Assembly (NCBI GenBank): GCA_037951105.1
Contig: JBAMJV010001356.1
Span: forward strand, 1 to 64,000
From: Echinarachnius parma
Taxonomy: Eukaryota > Echinodermata > Echinoidea > Clypeasteroida > Echinarachniidae
Direction: 5' to 3'
DNA length: 64,000 nucleotides
The translations under genes were made by a program, and so were the position numbers. Positions within the stretch are counted from its first letter, which is position 1; each line of letters begins with the position of its first letter. This document shows positions 43,592 to 55,363 of this stretch, piece by piece. Under the pieces are notes generated by a model that saw only the letters and a program-made list of their open reading frames with translations, was not told the DNA's origin and did no database searches.

Positions 43592-44250
43592 TCAAAAACT
43601 AAGTAACATCGCGCAAATTTTGTATCCAATGAATTGTGTCGGGGTCCAAGTTGTTAAAGTTGGGGTTTGGGTTTGGTGGCCCGAGGATGGGGCACTCGTA
43701 GATGAAATGGGCGGCCGTTTGCTCACAGGTGCAGGCAGGAGAGGGTCCATCTGGAGGAGCTTCTGGGTGACGCTCTGGTGCCACACTGTGTCATAGGCTG
43801 CAGTAAGGTCGACAAAGATAGCACCAGCCTTGAGTCTGCTCTCCAAGCTGAGCTGGTCTCGATGTCATTGGGCAGCTTGACTATTTGTTGGACAGTGCTT
43901 CGGCCGCGGCGGAATCCTGCTTGGTCGTCAAGGAGCTGAGGGTCGACGATTGGTTCCAGCCGGGCCAGAAGGAGTCTTTCTAGGAGCTTGAAGGGGACGC
44001 CTAGAAGGGAGATGGGTCTGAAGTTCTTAGGGTTGTCTAAGGGCTTGTTTGGTTTGGGCAGGGTGATGATAGCTGCCTTGCGCCAGATCTTGGGAATAGA
44101 CTGGTGAGTGAGGCATGATGAGTATAATGATGGGTGCCAGGCCAGGCATTTTGGACCAGTGAAGAAGAAACTCAGGAGGGAGGTTGTCAGGTCCTTGAGC
44201 CTTACCACTTTGTATCCGTTTAATGGCGGTGGGAAGCTCCTCGATCAAGA
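43592..44250 (-). pseudogene. LINE reverse transcriptase remnant with internal deletion
   Basis: Frames on the minus strand give AIKRIQSGKAQGPDNLPPEF (44170-44240), KIWRKAAIITLPKPNKP with NFRPISLLGVPFKLLERLL, and AGFRRGRSTVQQIVKL. They continue with GAIFVDLTAAYDTVWH, the first catalytic aspartate motif. The sequence then jumps near 43740 to CTCEQTAAHFIYECPIL, the cysteine/histidine tail normally hundreds of residues further on, so the catalytic DD motif and thumb are deleted. At least two frameshifts are present. Non-functional Jockey/CR1-like copy. Confidence 0.8.
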
Positions 44251-44745
44251 GTGAAGGGTGCTGATAGTTGTCCGTCTACTCCTGGGGCCTGCCATAGGTT
44301 GGAGGTCATTTGCTTGGTCTGGCGAGTGTGTTTCTTGTCTGCGATGGGGAAGCGACTGTTCCCAAGAAGTTGTTCTGCGATTGAGTTGGTGGTCACAGGG
44401 CAATTTCTTTGGTTTGTGGTTTCTGTCAGTGAGACGATTAAACGTTTTCCATGCCAGTCTGCTAGAGTGAGTGAATTCAATACCTTGTACTGTCTCCTTC
44501 CGTCTCTCTCGGCGTTTCTTATCTAGAAAGTATGTTAGGAGTGATGCCTTGGAAGCTGCTTCGTCGCCAGGTTGGGCCTCTATGAAATCATTGTAGAGGG
44601 TGTCGCATTCCTCGTCCCATGAGGGGATGAAGCAGAGGCGAAAGCCACGTGGTATGGCACTCTTGGCTGCTTTGATGAGGAGATTATACAGGGATGAGTA
44701 GGCTTGGTCCAGGCTGGGAGAAGATGGAGAAGGGAGGCTGTCTGC

Positions 44746-45500
44746 TCATGTTTCCACTAAGTTAGTGAACTGATCCCACCTGGTTTTGCGGAAGTTCCAC
44801 CTCTTCAGTGGTTTGGTTTTGATTGGCTCTATTGGGCTGTATGGGATGTTCAGTGATGGCCTGTGTTGCGATCTTGGGAAGGCGGCCAGGATAGTGCGTC
44901 TGGGTAGGGCGCCATTGAAGTTCACAAAAGCGAGGTCCGGGTTTGATGAGGTGTTCCATCTACCAGAGTGGAAACTGCCTGGTCCTCTGGGGTCAAATAG
45001 GAGCTGTAAGCCGGTTGCAGAGGCCCAGTCTTTAAGCGCAGTTCCATCGGGGTTGGAGCTGTTGTAGCCCCAGGTGGTGCTGCGGCAGTTGAAATATCCT
45101 GCGTATATACAGGGCGGTTCGAAGGCTGGGATGGTGTCAGCATGTAGGCGAAAGGGAGGAGGTCTATATATGTTGATGACTACGTAGTGCCTTCGACTGA
45201 GGTTACTGTCCATTCCAGGCTGAGTCTGGAGGACAAGTGGCAACTGCATTCCAGTTTCAAATTCTGCATGAAGGTGGCGATACCATGAATATCGCTCTCG
45301 GTGTGGGCGGCCAGGGTGAAGCCAGAGATCTTCAGTCTAGAGGGGTCCTTAACGTATGTCTCTTGGAGTAGTATGGCAGTAGGATTGTGCGTCTGGCGAT
45401 GTGTTCAATGACGGTGATATTGGCCTTTGTAATGCCTTCCCCGTTCAGCTGCAGGATGGTGATTCTGTCCTTTATGCCAGCCCTGACAAGGGCGTGTGTT
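44746..45500 (-). pseudogene. LINE endonuclease (EEP family) remnant
   Basis: The N-terminal part (about 45300-45500) has the ILQLNGEGITKAN opening of LINE apurinic-type endonucleases, but in a frame broken relative to the rest. The longest frame, 44746-45249, carries YVVINIYRPPP, YAGYFNCRSTTWG (the degraded GDFN region), SSNPDLAFVN and SQHRPSLNIPY, matching the last part of the domain. The usual Asp and His positions appear partly mutated. It nicks target DNA in intact elements; here it is broken by stops and frameshifts. Confidence 0.7.
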
Positions 45501-45827
45501 AAGGGTTGGTACCAGGCTGCATGCTTTGAGGTGGAGTGATGTAGGATGTAGTGCGATTAAACGGTGTTAACAGGTTGCTGCTGCTGTTTCTGATTGTTGT
45601 CATTCGCCTGAGGAAACTCAGATACCAGGGCCCACCACGAGGAGGTTTGACAACTTGGTCTCAAATGAAGGGTTAGACTTGTCTTTGTATTGAACAGCAT
45701 TGAACATGTATTTAGATATTCCATAGTAGAATGAGAAATCTTACACAAATTGTCTGAAATGAATGCTTAGTAGTTAAATTGGGGTCTTGATCGGGTCTTG
45801 ATATTGTTCTTCAGAAACGAAACACAG

Positions 45828-46684
45828 GAAACCAATGGGCCCAATGTGATGCATGTGTGCGTGTAATGTGCGGCAGGCATGCATGCTAGGAGAAATTTTA
45901 GGACAGTAAATTTTGTCAATACAAATTGAGTTTTATCCTTGAATTTTAAACAAACGATCGTATTTCTTGAATATTATGAAATCTATGTGGCTCTTGATAT
46001 ATATTTGACACTGAACGGTGTCATGAAGTTAAAATTCATGAATTAATAATTTCATTTAGTTTCAGGTGTCTTGTCAGAAAATGAAGGGTCCCTAGAGATT
46101 CAACCAAAACAAAACAGAAAGACCCGTATCACTAGCAGACGAGTTTGACGATTAGGTGTACTAAGCAAACATCCAAGCATGCAATGCCATGGAGGCGCGT
46201 TTTTATTTAGCGCTCCTCTCACTCAAATCAGCAGCGCTGCCGCCCCCAAAAAACGGTATCTACACAGACTACACTGATCTACAGATTCACATACTAAGAT
46301 ATTGACCATTCTATGTTTTCACCAAAGCCGCTCGGAAATGATAAACGTTTGAAGCTAACTTCATTATATGATTATAATGTATAGAGATGTATATTTTCCC
46401 GCATACGTGAGAAATTACATTTTTCTTTTATTTAGAAGATTTTCATAAAAATGTAGATACTTTGGGAAAGTCTTTGGAAAAGCAAGACCTGTGGTCTAGT
46501 TACTCGTTTTCATTTTAGATCGCTTTTGTTTTGCTCATTGTCATTAGATTCAAAATGTTTAAAATCATAAAAGGGGGAAAATTCATGCTGTGAACCTACT
46601 AATAATGGAATGACACCATATTACAAATGATATGTGTAACTTTATAATAGAGAGATATTACCATATATGTAATAGCAAATGTGT
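45828..46684. repeat. Duplication copy 1 (right part) and an inverted fragment
   Basis: 45827-45990 matches 47425-47560 (GGCAGGCATGCATGC, TTTTAAACAAACGATCGTATTTCTTGAATATT). 46080-46190 is an inverted copy of about 47235-47310, including CAGACGAGTTTGACGATTAGG. The remainder is AT-rich and unrecognised. Confidence 0.65.
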
Positions 46685-47575
46685 ATGGACCCGTAGAACT
46701 TTTGTTATTTTTAAGGGGTAATGTAGATGCCGAGACTCCCGTGGTTCTACCAGAGTTCAGTATGGTCATCATAATTATTGTCATAAAGATCTCGCGTGCA
46801 CGTTATCATGATTGTTTTGTAAATAATGCCTAACGTTATATGATTGGCTAAATGACCTACTTCAATTTAATATTTCTTATAATCATTGTTGATGAGGAAA
46901 TTAATCATAATTTTGTACCGTAATAAAGATTATGAAGTTATTATGTCAAACTGTTATCAAACTAATATCAGTAATAAAGCAATAAGAAATGCATGTTCTT
47001 ATATCTGTTATGATCATTTTAAGACAGTGTTTGTTCAAACTCATCAGTTCATCTGATGTTTAAATACAATGTAGATGATAAGTTCATCTTCGATGAGCAT
47101 TTTATTGACATCAAACAATTAGGAGTGATGTAATAAATTTGGATTTGAGGTTATTCAAACAAATCTGTTCAAGTTTACTAAGATACGAATCTTAGCTAAA
47201 TACGTGCCTTCGCAGCTTCATCGCAATGAATGCTGGGATGTTTGCTTAGTACACCTAATCCCCGAACTCGTCTGCTACGGTTTTTTTTTATAATCTCTAT
47301 GGACCCTGCACTTCCTGACAGGACTCCCGAAACTAAATGATTATATTTATTCATAAATATTCATTCTATGACACTGTCAGTGCAAATTTTGCAAGGAGAA
47401 CAACATGCCTTGTCTAACATTTCCAATGGACCAAATGTGTTGCATATGTGCGGCAGGCATGCATGCAAGGAGAAAGGAGAGTCTACTTAGTGTCAATCAA
47501 ACTCGAGTTTCATCATTGAATTTTAAACAAACGATCGTATTTCTTGAATATTTTTTAAATGTTTGTTGCTCACGA
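46685..47575. repeat. Local duplication, copy 2 (uninterrupted)
   Basis: Matches 42400-43357 plus 45827-45990, without the MITE or the LINE, and so preserves both empty sites. No gene. Confidence 0.8.
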
Positions 47576-47663
47576 TACGAATCTTATTAAAATCAAGAGC
47601 TGCGTGCACCCCGCGTACACCACATAAAACATTCTCACACCATGCAATACATGGTAATTATAT

Positions 47664-48213
47664 ATCTCGGCTGGTAGAGCACCGGTCGAGCAATCCGGAG
47701 GTCTCGGGTTCGAATCCCAGAGAAGCCCTATTTCATTTTATTATTTATATTTAATATCAGTTCATATTTCTGGTCAGTTTCACATTCAGCCTATGTCATG
47801 TTTGAAATAATTTACGCAAAAACTGCATCACTTTGGTGCTCGATCCCTCGCACATATCACTAGGTTGGTGTCTTATCCTTCGGTTTGGCTCAGGTTTATA
47901 GTAATGTCTGAACACAAGAAAATTGAAAAATAGGCGTTTTTAAGGACGAACACATCATAAGTACTCTTTATAGCTCAGCTGGTGGAGCATCAGTCTATAG
48001 CGATCCAGTGGCCTCGTGTTCGGTGATCCCTCGCACATATTCCGAAGATTGTACCAGGTGTAACTATAATCTGCTGACCACTCGAGAATTGTAAACCACT
48101 AACATGACTAAGGTGTTTCGAGAACAAACACAGCATAAGGGCTTTCTGAATCTCAGCTGGTTATGCACTGGTCTAGCAATCTGGAGGTCTCGGGTTCGAA
48201 TCCCCGAGTTACC
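47664..48213 (+). repeat. Array of three degenerate tRNA-like units
   Basis: tRNA-like stretches at 47664-47728, 47961-48030 and 48139-48213. Each has an A-box-like CTCGGCTGGTAGAGC or CTCAGCTGG, an anticodon-arm-like CGGTCGAGCAATCCGG or TGGTCTAGCAATCTGG, and a B box. GGTTCGAATCC is intact in the first and third. Spacers share TCCCTCGCACATAT and ACACA(G/T)CATAAG. Acceptor stems do not pair well, so these are tRNA-derived repeats (SINE-like) rather than working tRNA genes. Confidence 0.6.
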
Positions 48214-49634
48214 TTTTTCGGGCTCATTTTTCAATTATATACTTCTTGTCAGTTGTACTGTTTTAAAATAAATCATTAAAAAGCTGCCTCATTTCGGTGA
48301 TCTTTTGCACATATCACAAAGTTGATATGAAGGTGAAATAGAAATTTACATATTTGATACCATATTAAAGGGGAAAAGATGTGCTTTCAGATGCTCTTTG
48401 CTTGACTTATTTCTGTTCAGCGGATCCTTAATTATGTCGGATTGTATACGAATGTGCACAAACACTGAAAATGTCGATGGACATTCATTGCACACATTGG
48501 GTCTTCTCACATTGACAATTTTGAAAAGCCTCAGTTGATTAAACAATAGGCCTGAAATCCATTAAAATTGAATTCAGGTAATGGTAGCAACATATTTAAG
48601 CATTTTATTTAGCCAAATCAATAATTTCTTAATACATTTCTTGTATGCTCTGAAAATAATTACGTTATGGGTTAGTCATGTAATGCACATAACTTAAAGG
48701 TATGGTGACAAGAAAACTGCCTCAAAATTGGGTTTTACTGTATCTAAGGTAGATTTTCATGAAGATTACTAATACAAACATATTTTCCTCGTGGGAAAAC
48801 CCGGTAAAATAAAAAAATCAACTTGTAAATTCACTTTCGGAACCCCCGTAAAAAAACTGAGTCCCGGGCGAACAAAAAATGACGTCATCTTTGTGACGTC
48901 ACCTGCAGGCAATCGCAGTTTTAGCTCGGTCATAGACGTACACGCTGAGTGCAATACTCACGTTGACACAGAGATATTATTTCCATTTGTTTCAATATTT
49001 GCAAACATTTGTTCAGGTTTATATCATGGACGATATACACTCAGATGTGTAGCTGCATCCTGCTACAATTCATTTCTTAGCAATTTTTAAGCATTTTCAG
49101 TAAAACCTCAATTTACAAGCAAAAACGAGTTTGTTTTACAAGCAAGTCATAGGCTCTGCATGTAAACAATGCATATTCCTCCGCGTTGCGGTCTGCATGT
49201 GATGTCATGAATCGGGTGACACCTGCGCACATTCCCGCTCTGCTATAAATGACTTTTTTTTAGGAGCATGGAACGCCGATGTTGCATGAAATTTACCTTT
49301 TTTCCCCAACTTAAGGATTTCTTTGAAAAAAAGAGTGTGGTATATCAATAAAGGCACATATTTAAAGCTATAAACCTGAATCAAAGCCGGGATTTCCCCC
49401 CTCCTTTAAAATCGGCACAAAGTGGATTTCGCTTAACTGCAAACAAACGACTCACGACTGAAACCCAATTAAGCTGAAATAAAAGAACATCAGGAAGCCT
49501 GGTTATTTATCTGTAATATGCTACAAAATTTGTATGTTTTTGGATTTAATAACAATAATATACTCGATATATATAGCGCCTAATATGATTAAACAAATGA
49601 CCATTCTTTATGGGACATACTATATAGAACTATA
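48214..49634. other. No gene recognised; two CRE-like sites
   Basis: AT-rich. TGACGTCA occurs at about 48879 and GTGACGTCAC at about 48893, within what looks like a dispersed repeat (48690-49085). The short frame at 48791-49090 has no recognisable domain. Confidence 0.4.
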
Positions 49635-50020
49635 CAGGGTGGCCCCCAAAAAACGGAACGGAACACTTCCCAAAATATAGTAACAACATTATTATGTCCT
49701 TCTCCAATGAAAAAAGATACCAAGAACAGTCATTTTAGTCGTGTAGTTTTTGTTTAGGATGCTGTGAGTAACACCATGTCAGGTTCCCATTTTGGTCAAT
49801 TTTTACCAATACAGTGTCTGATAAATCGCACTTACTGCCCGTCATAGCATCGAACAACGAGCAATTCGCGCGCCAATGTTAGTGTGCACTCAGCCGTGTG
49901 CCGAGAGAATGGGTATGGTCGTTCGATGCTATTACGGACAGGAAGTGCGATTTAACTGGCAATGACTTGGTAAAAATTGACAAAAATGGCACCTGACATG
50001 GTGTCACTAACAGCGCCCTT
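49635..50020. mobile_element. CAGGGTGGCCC-ended element with internal inverted repeat
   Basis: Starts TACAGGGTGGCCCCCAAAAA. Arms at about 49750-49860 and 49905-50015 are inverted (GACACCATGTCAGG, GGTCAATTTTTACCAA, AATCGCACTT, CATCGAACAACG in both). The right terminus was not found. Confidence 0.6.
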
Positions 50021-50289
50021 AAAGTAGCTGAGCGAAGAAATATCATAAAATAGACAATTTATACATGTACGGAAAGCTTATACCAACCAGAACACAAATC
50101 ATCTGCTCTTAAGTCTTGAAATATCAATGAAACGCGATAAGAAGCTTTTTCCTAGACCCTTCTCAGCACTTCTATACTTGGCTTGAAACGGAAATTACGG
50201 AGTACAGAGTAATGACGTCACACGTGCACCCTCGAGCCTCTCGCCGAGCTCGAGATTCAGCGTGAGATATATGCAACTGTGTACTATAT

Positions 50290-50770
50290 AATCCAGACCA
50301 CTGGCGTACTGGTGGGGGGGGGGGGGGGGGGGGGGGCTTGGGGGGGGGGGCGCTAGCCCCCCCAAATAAAATTTCAATCATGGCTTATATCTAATTCGAT
50401 ACCAGTGATTGAAAAAAAATGTATTTTTAGGACAAGATAACTCATATTTTACTTCATGTCAATTCAAATTTCCGCCCTAAGTATGCACCAGATTGCATAA
50501 TTTCAAGTAAAACATTGCAAAATCAACCTTACCGTGCACGGACGGACCCAATACCACCCTTCTCCCCCTCTCGGTCGCTCCACTCTCTCGGGAATAAGTC
50601 TTGTCTACGTCTGGAATGCTTTGTTCGTATTTTTGTATCATACATAATATGGCTTTTGATGCACTGTTGAACTGTATAATATGTCACTTTGCTATCATTA
50701 TTTTTGGGGTGTATATTCGATTTTTCTTTATGAAACAAATACAAACTCTTTTCCGGTCGGTAGAATGATT
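50290..50770. repeat. ACTGGCGTA-type repeat with poly-G, related to 12594-13140 and 63230-63405
   Basis: Begins CCACTGGCGTACTGG, then G runs (50312-50350). GTATGCACCAGATTGCA, TTTCAAGTAAAA and GGTCGCTCC words follow as in the other two copies. Non-coding; homopolymer lengths are doubtful. Confidence 0.6.
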
Positions 50771-51032
50771 ACGCACTCATAGTACTGTACTTATAGCCAT
50801 GGCCCTGGGAAGCGGGGGCAGAACCCCCGGAAATTTTTCAGGGGGTGCACAGCACCCCCTGCAAATGTTTTTTTTTATGTTATAATGTATATCATTATGC
50901 TTCATTTACGAAATTGTCACACAGCCGACAACCACAAATGACGTTTTTTTTTTTTACTTTGGGATAATTTGGATATTTGCAAATTATGGTTAGACGATAT
51001 TGGGCAGGAAGGTCAGCTTGCTACAACGTCTG
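50771..51032. other. Small G/C hairpin element and flank
   Basis: 50800-50865 has a CCCCCGG...CAGGGGGTGCACAGCACCCCCTG hairpin typical of a short dispersed repeat. Otherwise unrecognised. Confidence 0.4.
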
Positions 51033-51403
51033 TATCCAGCTAGCCACCTGACGTTGGGCCGATGTCCAAAGTTGTTGGCCGGATGTCGGCATATCACGGT
51101 TGGCTCGAAGTTAAAATGTCCGCCAGCCCAACATTGTCACCACGTCATTTTGTGATACGTCAATTTCTGACAATGGCCCAACATCAACTCATAACATTGG
51201 ACCAACATAACATTATGATGTGGGCGCGAGGTTAAAATGTCCGCTAGCCCAACATTGTCCCAACATCATTTTGTGATGTCGGGCAAATGTCAATTTCCGA
51301 CAATGGCCCAACACCAAATCCTGACATAGGACAGATATCAAATTCTGATGTGGGCTCGACGTTAAAATGTCCGCCAGCCCAACATCGTCACCACGTCATT
51401 TTT

Positions 51404-52232
51404 GATTACATTATATACACTGTCACCATTCATACACATAATCATGTTAGTTTATTAATATGTTATACTTTATGCATTTAATTTCTCTCTATAGGTACAC
51501 TGTCCATAGACATGGGCTTATTCATATACATCCACATTCTCATCATGCATAGTTCCACCTCTATTTTGATCATATTGTTCCACCCTCATTTGTCTCTCCA
51601 CCTTCCCTCTGATTACCTACCCATTTAGGCTTCCTTTTGTTCACTATCTCTTTTACACTCCCTGTCCCATTCATTTGTCTATGTTGCTTCCCTACATATC
51701 ATCACCTACTGGGTCCTCATCCTTTCCACTCTCTCCTTTGAACTCGCCTATCCTATTCATCCGATCCTGCAACACACTTCACTTCACTTTCTTTGTCCTA
51801 ATCCTCTCGCTCCCATCCCCTACACTCATAATCCCCTCTATTGTTCCTCCCCTCTCAGTGCCCCAGTGTGCACTCCCACACCTCATCCACTGTCTTTTGT
51901 TCACATGTCTCTTTCCATTTCTTGATTTATTTCTTTGATCCTCCCTACCTCTATTCTTCTCTAAGCCTTACACTCTCATCACATTTTCTTTGACTGCAGC
52001 TACTTAAGGACCCACCCATGCCTGTTTGACCTGATTGGTCAAGCAGTCCTGACACTCACCCACTCACAGTTGCTTTCATTGTTTTGTGTCTCCGCCTCCT
52101 TTCCTCTTTCCAGCCCCCCTTCCATACATGTGTTTATGTTGGTATATATTCTGTGTTTTTTCTGTAGTAACTGTCATTTGTGCCCTGACGAAGATTCTGC
52201 TAGGATCGAAAGCTAGGCTGTATACGACTCTC
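51404..52232 (+). repeat. Penelope terminal repeat (pLTR), upstream copy
   Basis: 829 bp, GATTACATTATATACACTG to GTATACGACTCTC, C/T-rich. Differs from the downstream copy at very few sites (for example A for T near 51474 and C for A near 51911). Carries the hammerhead-like core at 52185-52211. Confidence 0.9.
52185..52220 (+). ncRNA. Hammerhead-ribozyme-like motif in the Penelope terminal repeat (candidate)
   Basis: CTGACGA at 52185-52191 fits the CUGANGA core. GATTC (52193-52197) and GGATC (52203-52207) form a stem with loop TGCTA. GAAA follows at 52208-52211 and AGC-TAG-GCT can form the next short helix. Penelope-like elements are known to carry hammerhead motifs in these repeats. Against activity: an unpaired A after the core and no clean NUH cleavage triplet at the expected place. 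The same motif occurs at 56145-56180. Confidence 0.4.
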
Positions 52233-52552
52233 ATTTTACCACATTGGCGATTTATTAGTAGACAAGCAGTTTTCAGCAGTATTTTCCATATTCATTTCAT
52301 TGCTCTGCTGTTGTATCACTTCCAAGTGATCCTCCTTGTTTACTTTGTCTTGTTTTATTTTGTTTTGTTTAATTTTGTTTTATTTTCGTTCTGTCAGCAT
52401 TTGCTATAGTTTGTAATTTCATACGTCTTCTTTCACTTATCTCACAGGCTTACAACTTTGGAAACACCTCGCAGCTGAACCCTCATTTCCTTGATATGAA
52501 TGTGCTCTTTTTTTGTTTATCATTCTCTGCATTGTTCTTTTACATTGACACC
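52233..52552 (+). other. Penelope 5' untranslated region
   Basis: T-rich leader between the terminal repeat and the coding frame, including a TTTTGTTTTATTT-type run near 52345-52390. The frame is open from 52496, but the ATG at 52553 is the more plausible start, because the upstream residues are a hydrophobic string unlike Penelope N-termini. Confidence 0.5.
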
Positions 52553-53254
52553 ATGTCTGACCATCTATCCTTATTTCATCAACTCAGGAAAGCAAGGATC
52601 AAGGCCCTTAACTACCATTTCCACCAGGATAACTACAGATTTTACTCTCTCAGTCGCATCATACCCACAGGTCTCCTACTCAAGTGCAACCCCTCTCTCT
52701 GCACACTCCCACCCGAGCTGCAGAAACGTTGGAACCAGACCCTATTTGGAGCATCTGTCCAGTTGATTAACATACTCTCTCAACATTGTGCATTCTCTCT
52801 TGATTCATTTGCAGTTGACATCACCAGACTGGAAAATGATCTACGCTCTTGCTGTACCGATGCCCAGTGGCTCAAATACAATGATGAAATTGAATCTTGC
52901 CTTTCTACCCATAGATCTGAACTCCTCCAACGCCGGAACCGGAATATTGGCAATCTCTCTAGGAAACGCCAAGGGACCCGCAGATTCATACAACGCACAA
53001 ACAACACAGACGTTTCACCTCATACAGTTGTTAACCTCTCATCTTCTCCCCTCTCCCCAGCAGAATCCTCTCTTATCTCCAAAGGTCTCAAGTTCTGCCC
53101 CACCCCACCTGAAGTCAACCAGATCGAACTCAACCATGATCTCTCCAGGTTCTACCGTACCATTCGTCTCAAGGAGTTCTTCGTCGATGAACCCCCTTCT
53201 GCCCCTGAACCTTTCCGACAGAAAAGTAGCTGGGTTCCTCCCAAGAAAGAATAG
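52553..53254 (+). pseudogene. Penelope-like polyprotein N-terminal region
   Basis: Encodes the region upstream of the RT: a helical, basic N-terminus (SDHLSLFHQLRKARIK), NLSSSPLSPAESSLISKGLKFCPTP (a conserved Penelope pre-RT motif, LS...E..LL.KGL.F.PT), a FYRTIRLKEFF segment and SSWVPPK. The frame ends at 53252-53254 just after PPK, where the element's next conserved block continues in another frame. A one-base shift near the AAGAAAGAA run (53241-53250) is the likely cause. Confidence 0.8.
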
Positions 53255-54087
53255 TCCCGGCACTTGAAACCTACGTACAAGCAGTCAACTCACAAGTTCT
53301 CTCCTCAGATACCCCCATCACCACACATGACAACCTCCCACGCGAAGAACGCAAAGCTCTCACTTCTCTCAAGAACAGGACCGACATCATCATCAAGCCA
53401 GCAGACAAAGGCTCAGCCGTCGTTGTTATGGACCGCCAACAGTATATCGATGAAGCCATGAAGCACCTTGACAACCGTTCGCACTACACATCACTTGATT
53501 CTGACCCCACCTCTGATTTTTCTGAACAGATCCAACTGACTCTAGACGATATGAAGGCTCGTGAGCATCTCTCAATCAAAGCACACAAATTTCTTTCTCC
53601 CACCAATGCTAAACCTGCCAGATTCTACCTTCTCCCCAAGATTCACAAACCAGGTAATCCAGGCCGCCCGATCCTTTCCGGTAATGGTTCACCCACAGAG
53701 AACATCTCACTCTTTGTTGATCATCACATCAAACCTCTTGTCCCCTTAGCACCTTCATACATTCATGACACCCCTGACTTTCTTAGGAAACTCGAGCACA
53801 TTAAGGAACAGATACCTGAGACTGCGATCATTGGAACTTTTGATGTTTCCTCTTTGTACACCAACATCCCCTTCGACGAAGGTATCACCGCATCATGCGA
53901 AGCCTTGGCTCAGAGTGGTCACACCAATCCCCCCATCTCTGACATCAAATCTCTCATGTCCCATGTACTAACCAAAAACAACTTCACATTCTCTGACAGG
54001 CACTATCTACAGATATTTGGAACAGCCATGGGTACCCGCATGGCCCCCTCATTTGCATGTCTCTTCATGACCAAGCTGGAGCAGTAA
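53255..54087 (+). pseudogene. Penelope-like reverse transcriptase, first part
   Basis: Open in frame 1 from 53230. It contains IIIKPADKGSAVVVMD, FYLLPKIHKPG with GRPILSGNGSPTEN, GTFDVSSLYTNIP (first catalytic Asp) and AMGTRMAPSFACLFM, the Penelope-specific RT motifs in order. It ends at TAA 54085-54087 right after the motif that precedes the catalytic YIDD. The next frame continues directly in phase, so this is a single nonsense codon within the RT domain. As it stands the RT would be split, and the copy is probably inactive. Confidence 0.88.
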
Positions 54088-55221
54088 ATGTTAGACTCAG
54101 CACCTTGCCGCCCATGGATTTGGTGGCGCTACATTGACGATGTCTTCTTCATCTGGACCAGCGATGAAGAGAGCCTACACACATTCATTGACCACATGAA
54201 TTCCTTCCACAGAACCATAAAGTTCACTTCTGACTTCTCCCTAGATGAAACCCACTTCCTTGATGTCACCATCAAGAAGGAGAACAGCCAGATCACCACC
54301 AGTCTCTACACCAAGCCCACATACACCCACCAGTACCTCCATTCATCTAGCTGTCACCCCCGCCACTGCAAAACAGGTATTGCTTACAGCCAAGCCCTTC
54401 GACTCCGCCGCATCTGCTCCAAGGACTCTGACTTTTCCCTCCATGCCAGAAATCTCAAGACACACCTCACAGCCAGGGGCCACAGTGCCAAAGCAGTTCA
54501 TCTATCCATTAACAAAGTTCGTTCTCTCCCCAGATCCGAGGTTCTGAAGAAGAAGACTCCCAACCAGAGCACCACTGTTGTCACACCCCTAGTGACCACC
54601 TTTCATCCCAACTTACCTCCCCTACGTCGCATATTGACTAACAATCACCACATTCTTCACACTTCTGATCGCCTCCTACAGGCTGTCCCTGATGCCCCCA
54701 TCCTAGCCTACAGACGCCCTCGCAACCTCAAGGACCACATTGTTCGAGCTGAACTTCCCACCCCCAATAACAACACCTCTCCCATACAGCAAGGCACCTT
54801 TAAGTGCACCGCCGACAGATGCATTGTGTGTCAGGTACATATCCATCAGGATGATACCTTCACCAGCCACTCCAACAACATCTCTCACCATACCAAGGGC
54901 CACATCACATGCACCACCACCAATGTTGTATATCTTATCACATGCAGAGTCTGTGGCATGCAGTACGTAGGCAAAACCAGGAACACCCTCAAGAGACGCT
55001 TTTACGGACACAGATCCACCATCCACACCTCCAAACATGACGCACCAGTCGGCAACCACTTCAACCTACCTAATCACTCCATTTCTGACATGATTCTACA
55101 GGGAATAGAATCTCTAGGTAACCGCCCGGACACACTCCGCTCCAGCAGAGAGAAGTATTGGATAAGGCGTCTCTGCACCATTCATCCCCGTGGTCTCAAC
55201 ATCCAAGAAGGCAGTGATTAA
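54088..55221 (+). pseudogene. Penelope-like reverse transcriptase end and GIY-YIG endonuclease
   Basis: 377 codons in phase with the preceding frame. Starts near WWRYIDDVFFIW (catalytic Asp pair), then FLDVTIKK and TSLYTKPTYTHQYLH, a linker with CHPRHCK and a KCTADRCIVCQ cysteine motif. The C-terminal endonuclease follows: NVVYLITCRVCGMQYVGKT (the GIY-YIG core), KRRFYGHRSTI with the catalytic Arg and His region, VGNHFN, and REKYWIRRL with the conserved Glu. The domain cuts target DNA to prime reverse transcription. The mix of RT and GIY-YIG is diagnostic of Penelope-like elements; the linker cysteines suggest a Neptune/Poseidon-like lineage, which is inference. Confidence 0.9.
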
Positions 55222-55363
55222 CCTTTGCATCTCCCCTTCATCGTCTGCACCACCATTTGTTTGTTTTCACCCCCCATATCGATACTTTACTTTGTTCCAC
55301 ATACTATTCATATTCTTATTTCCCATTTTATTTTCCCCATATATTCATTCTAGTTTCCTTTGA

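Larger units (their letters stand above)
43358..45827 (-). mobile_element. Degenerate LINE inserted in duplication copy 1
   Basis: Bounded by the break in the local duplication (CATTTCCAA on the left, CCAATGGGCCCAATGTG on the right; the other copy reads through near 47425). It contains endonuclease and reverse transcriptase remnants on the minus strand in several frames. Confidence 0.75.

Noticed and set aside
52788-53263. Alternate-frame open frames overlapping the Penelope coding region
   Set aside because: Shadow frames. The conserved Penelope motifs are in the frames listed as features.
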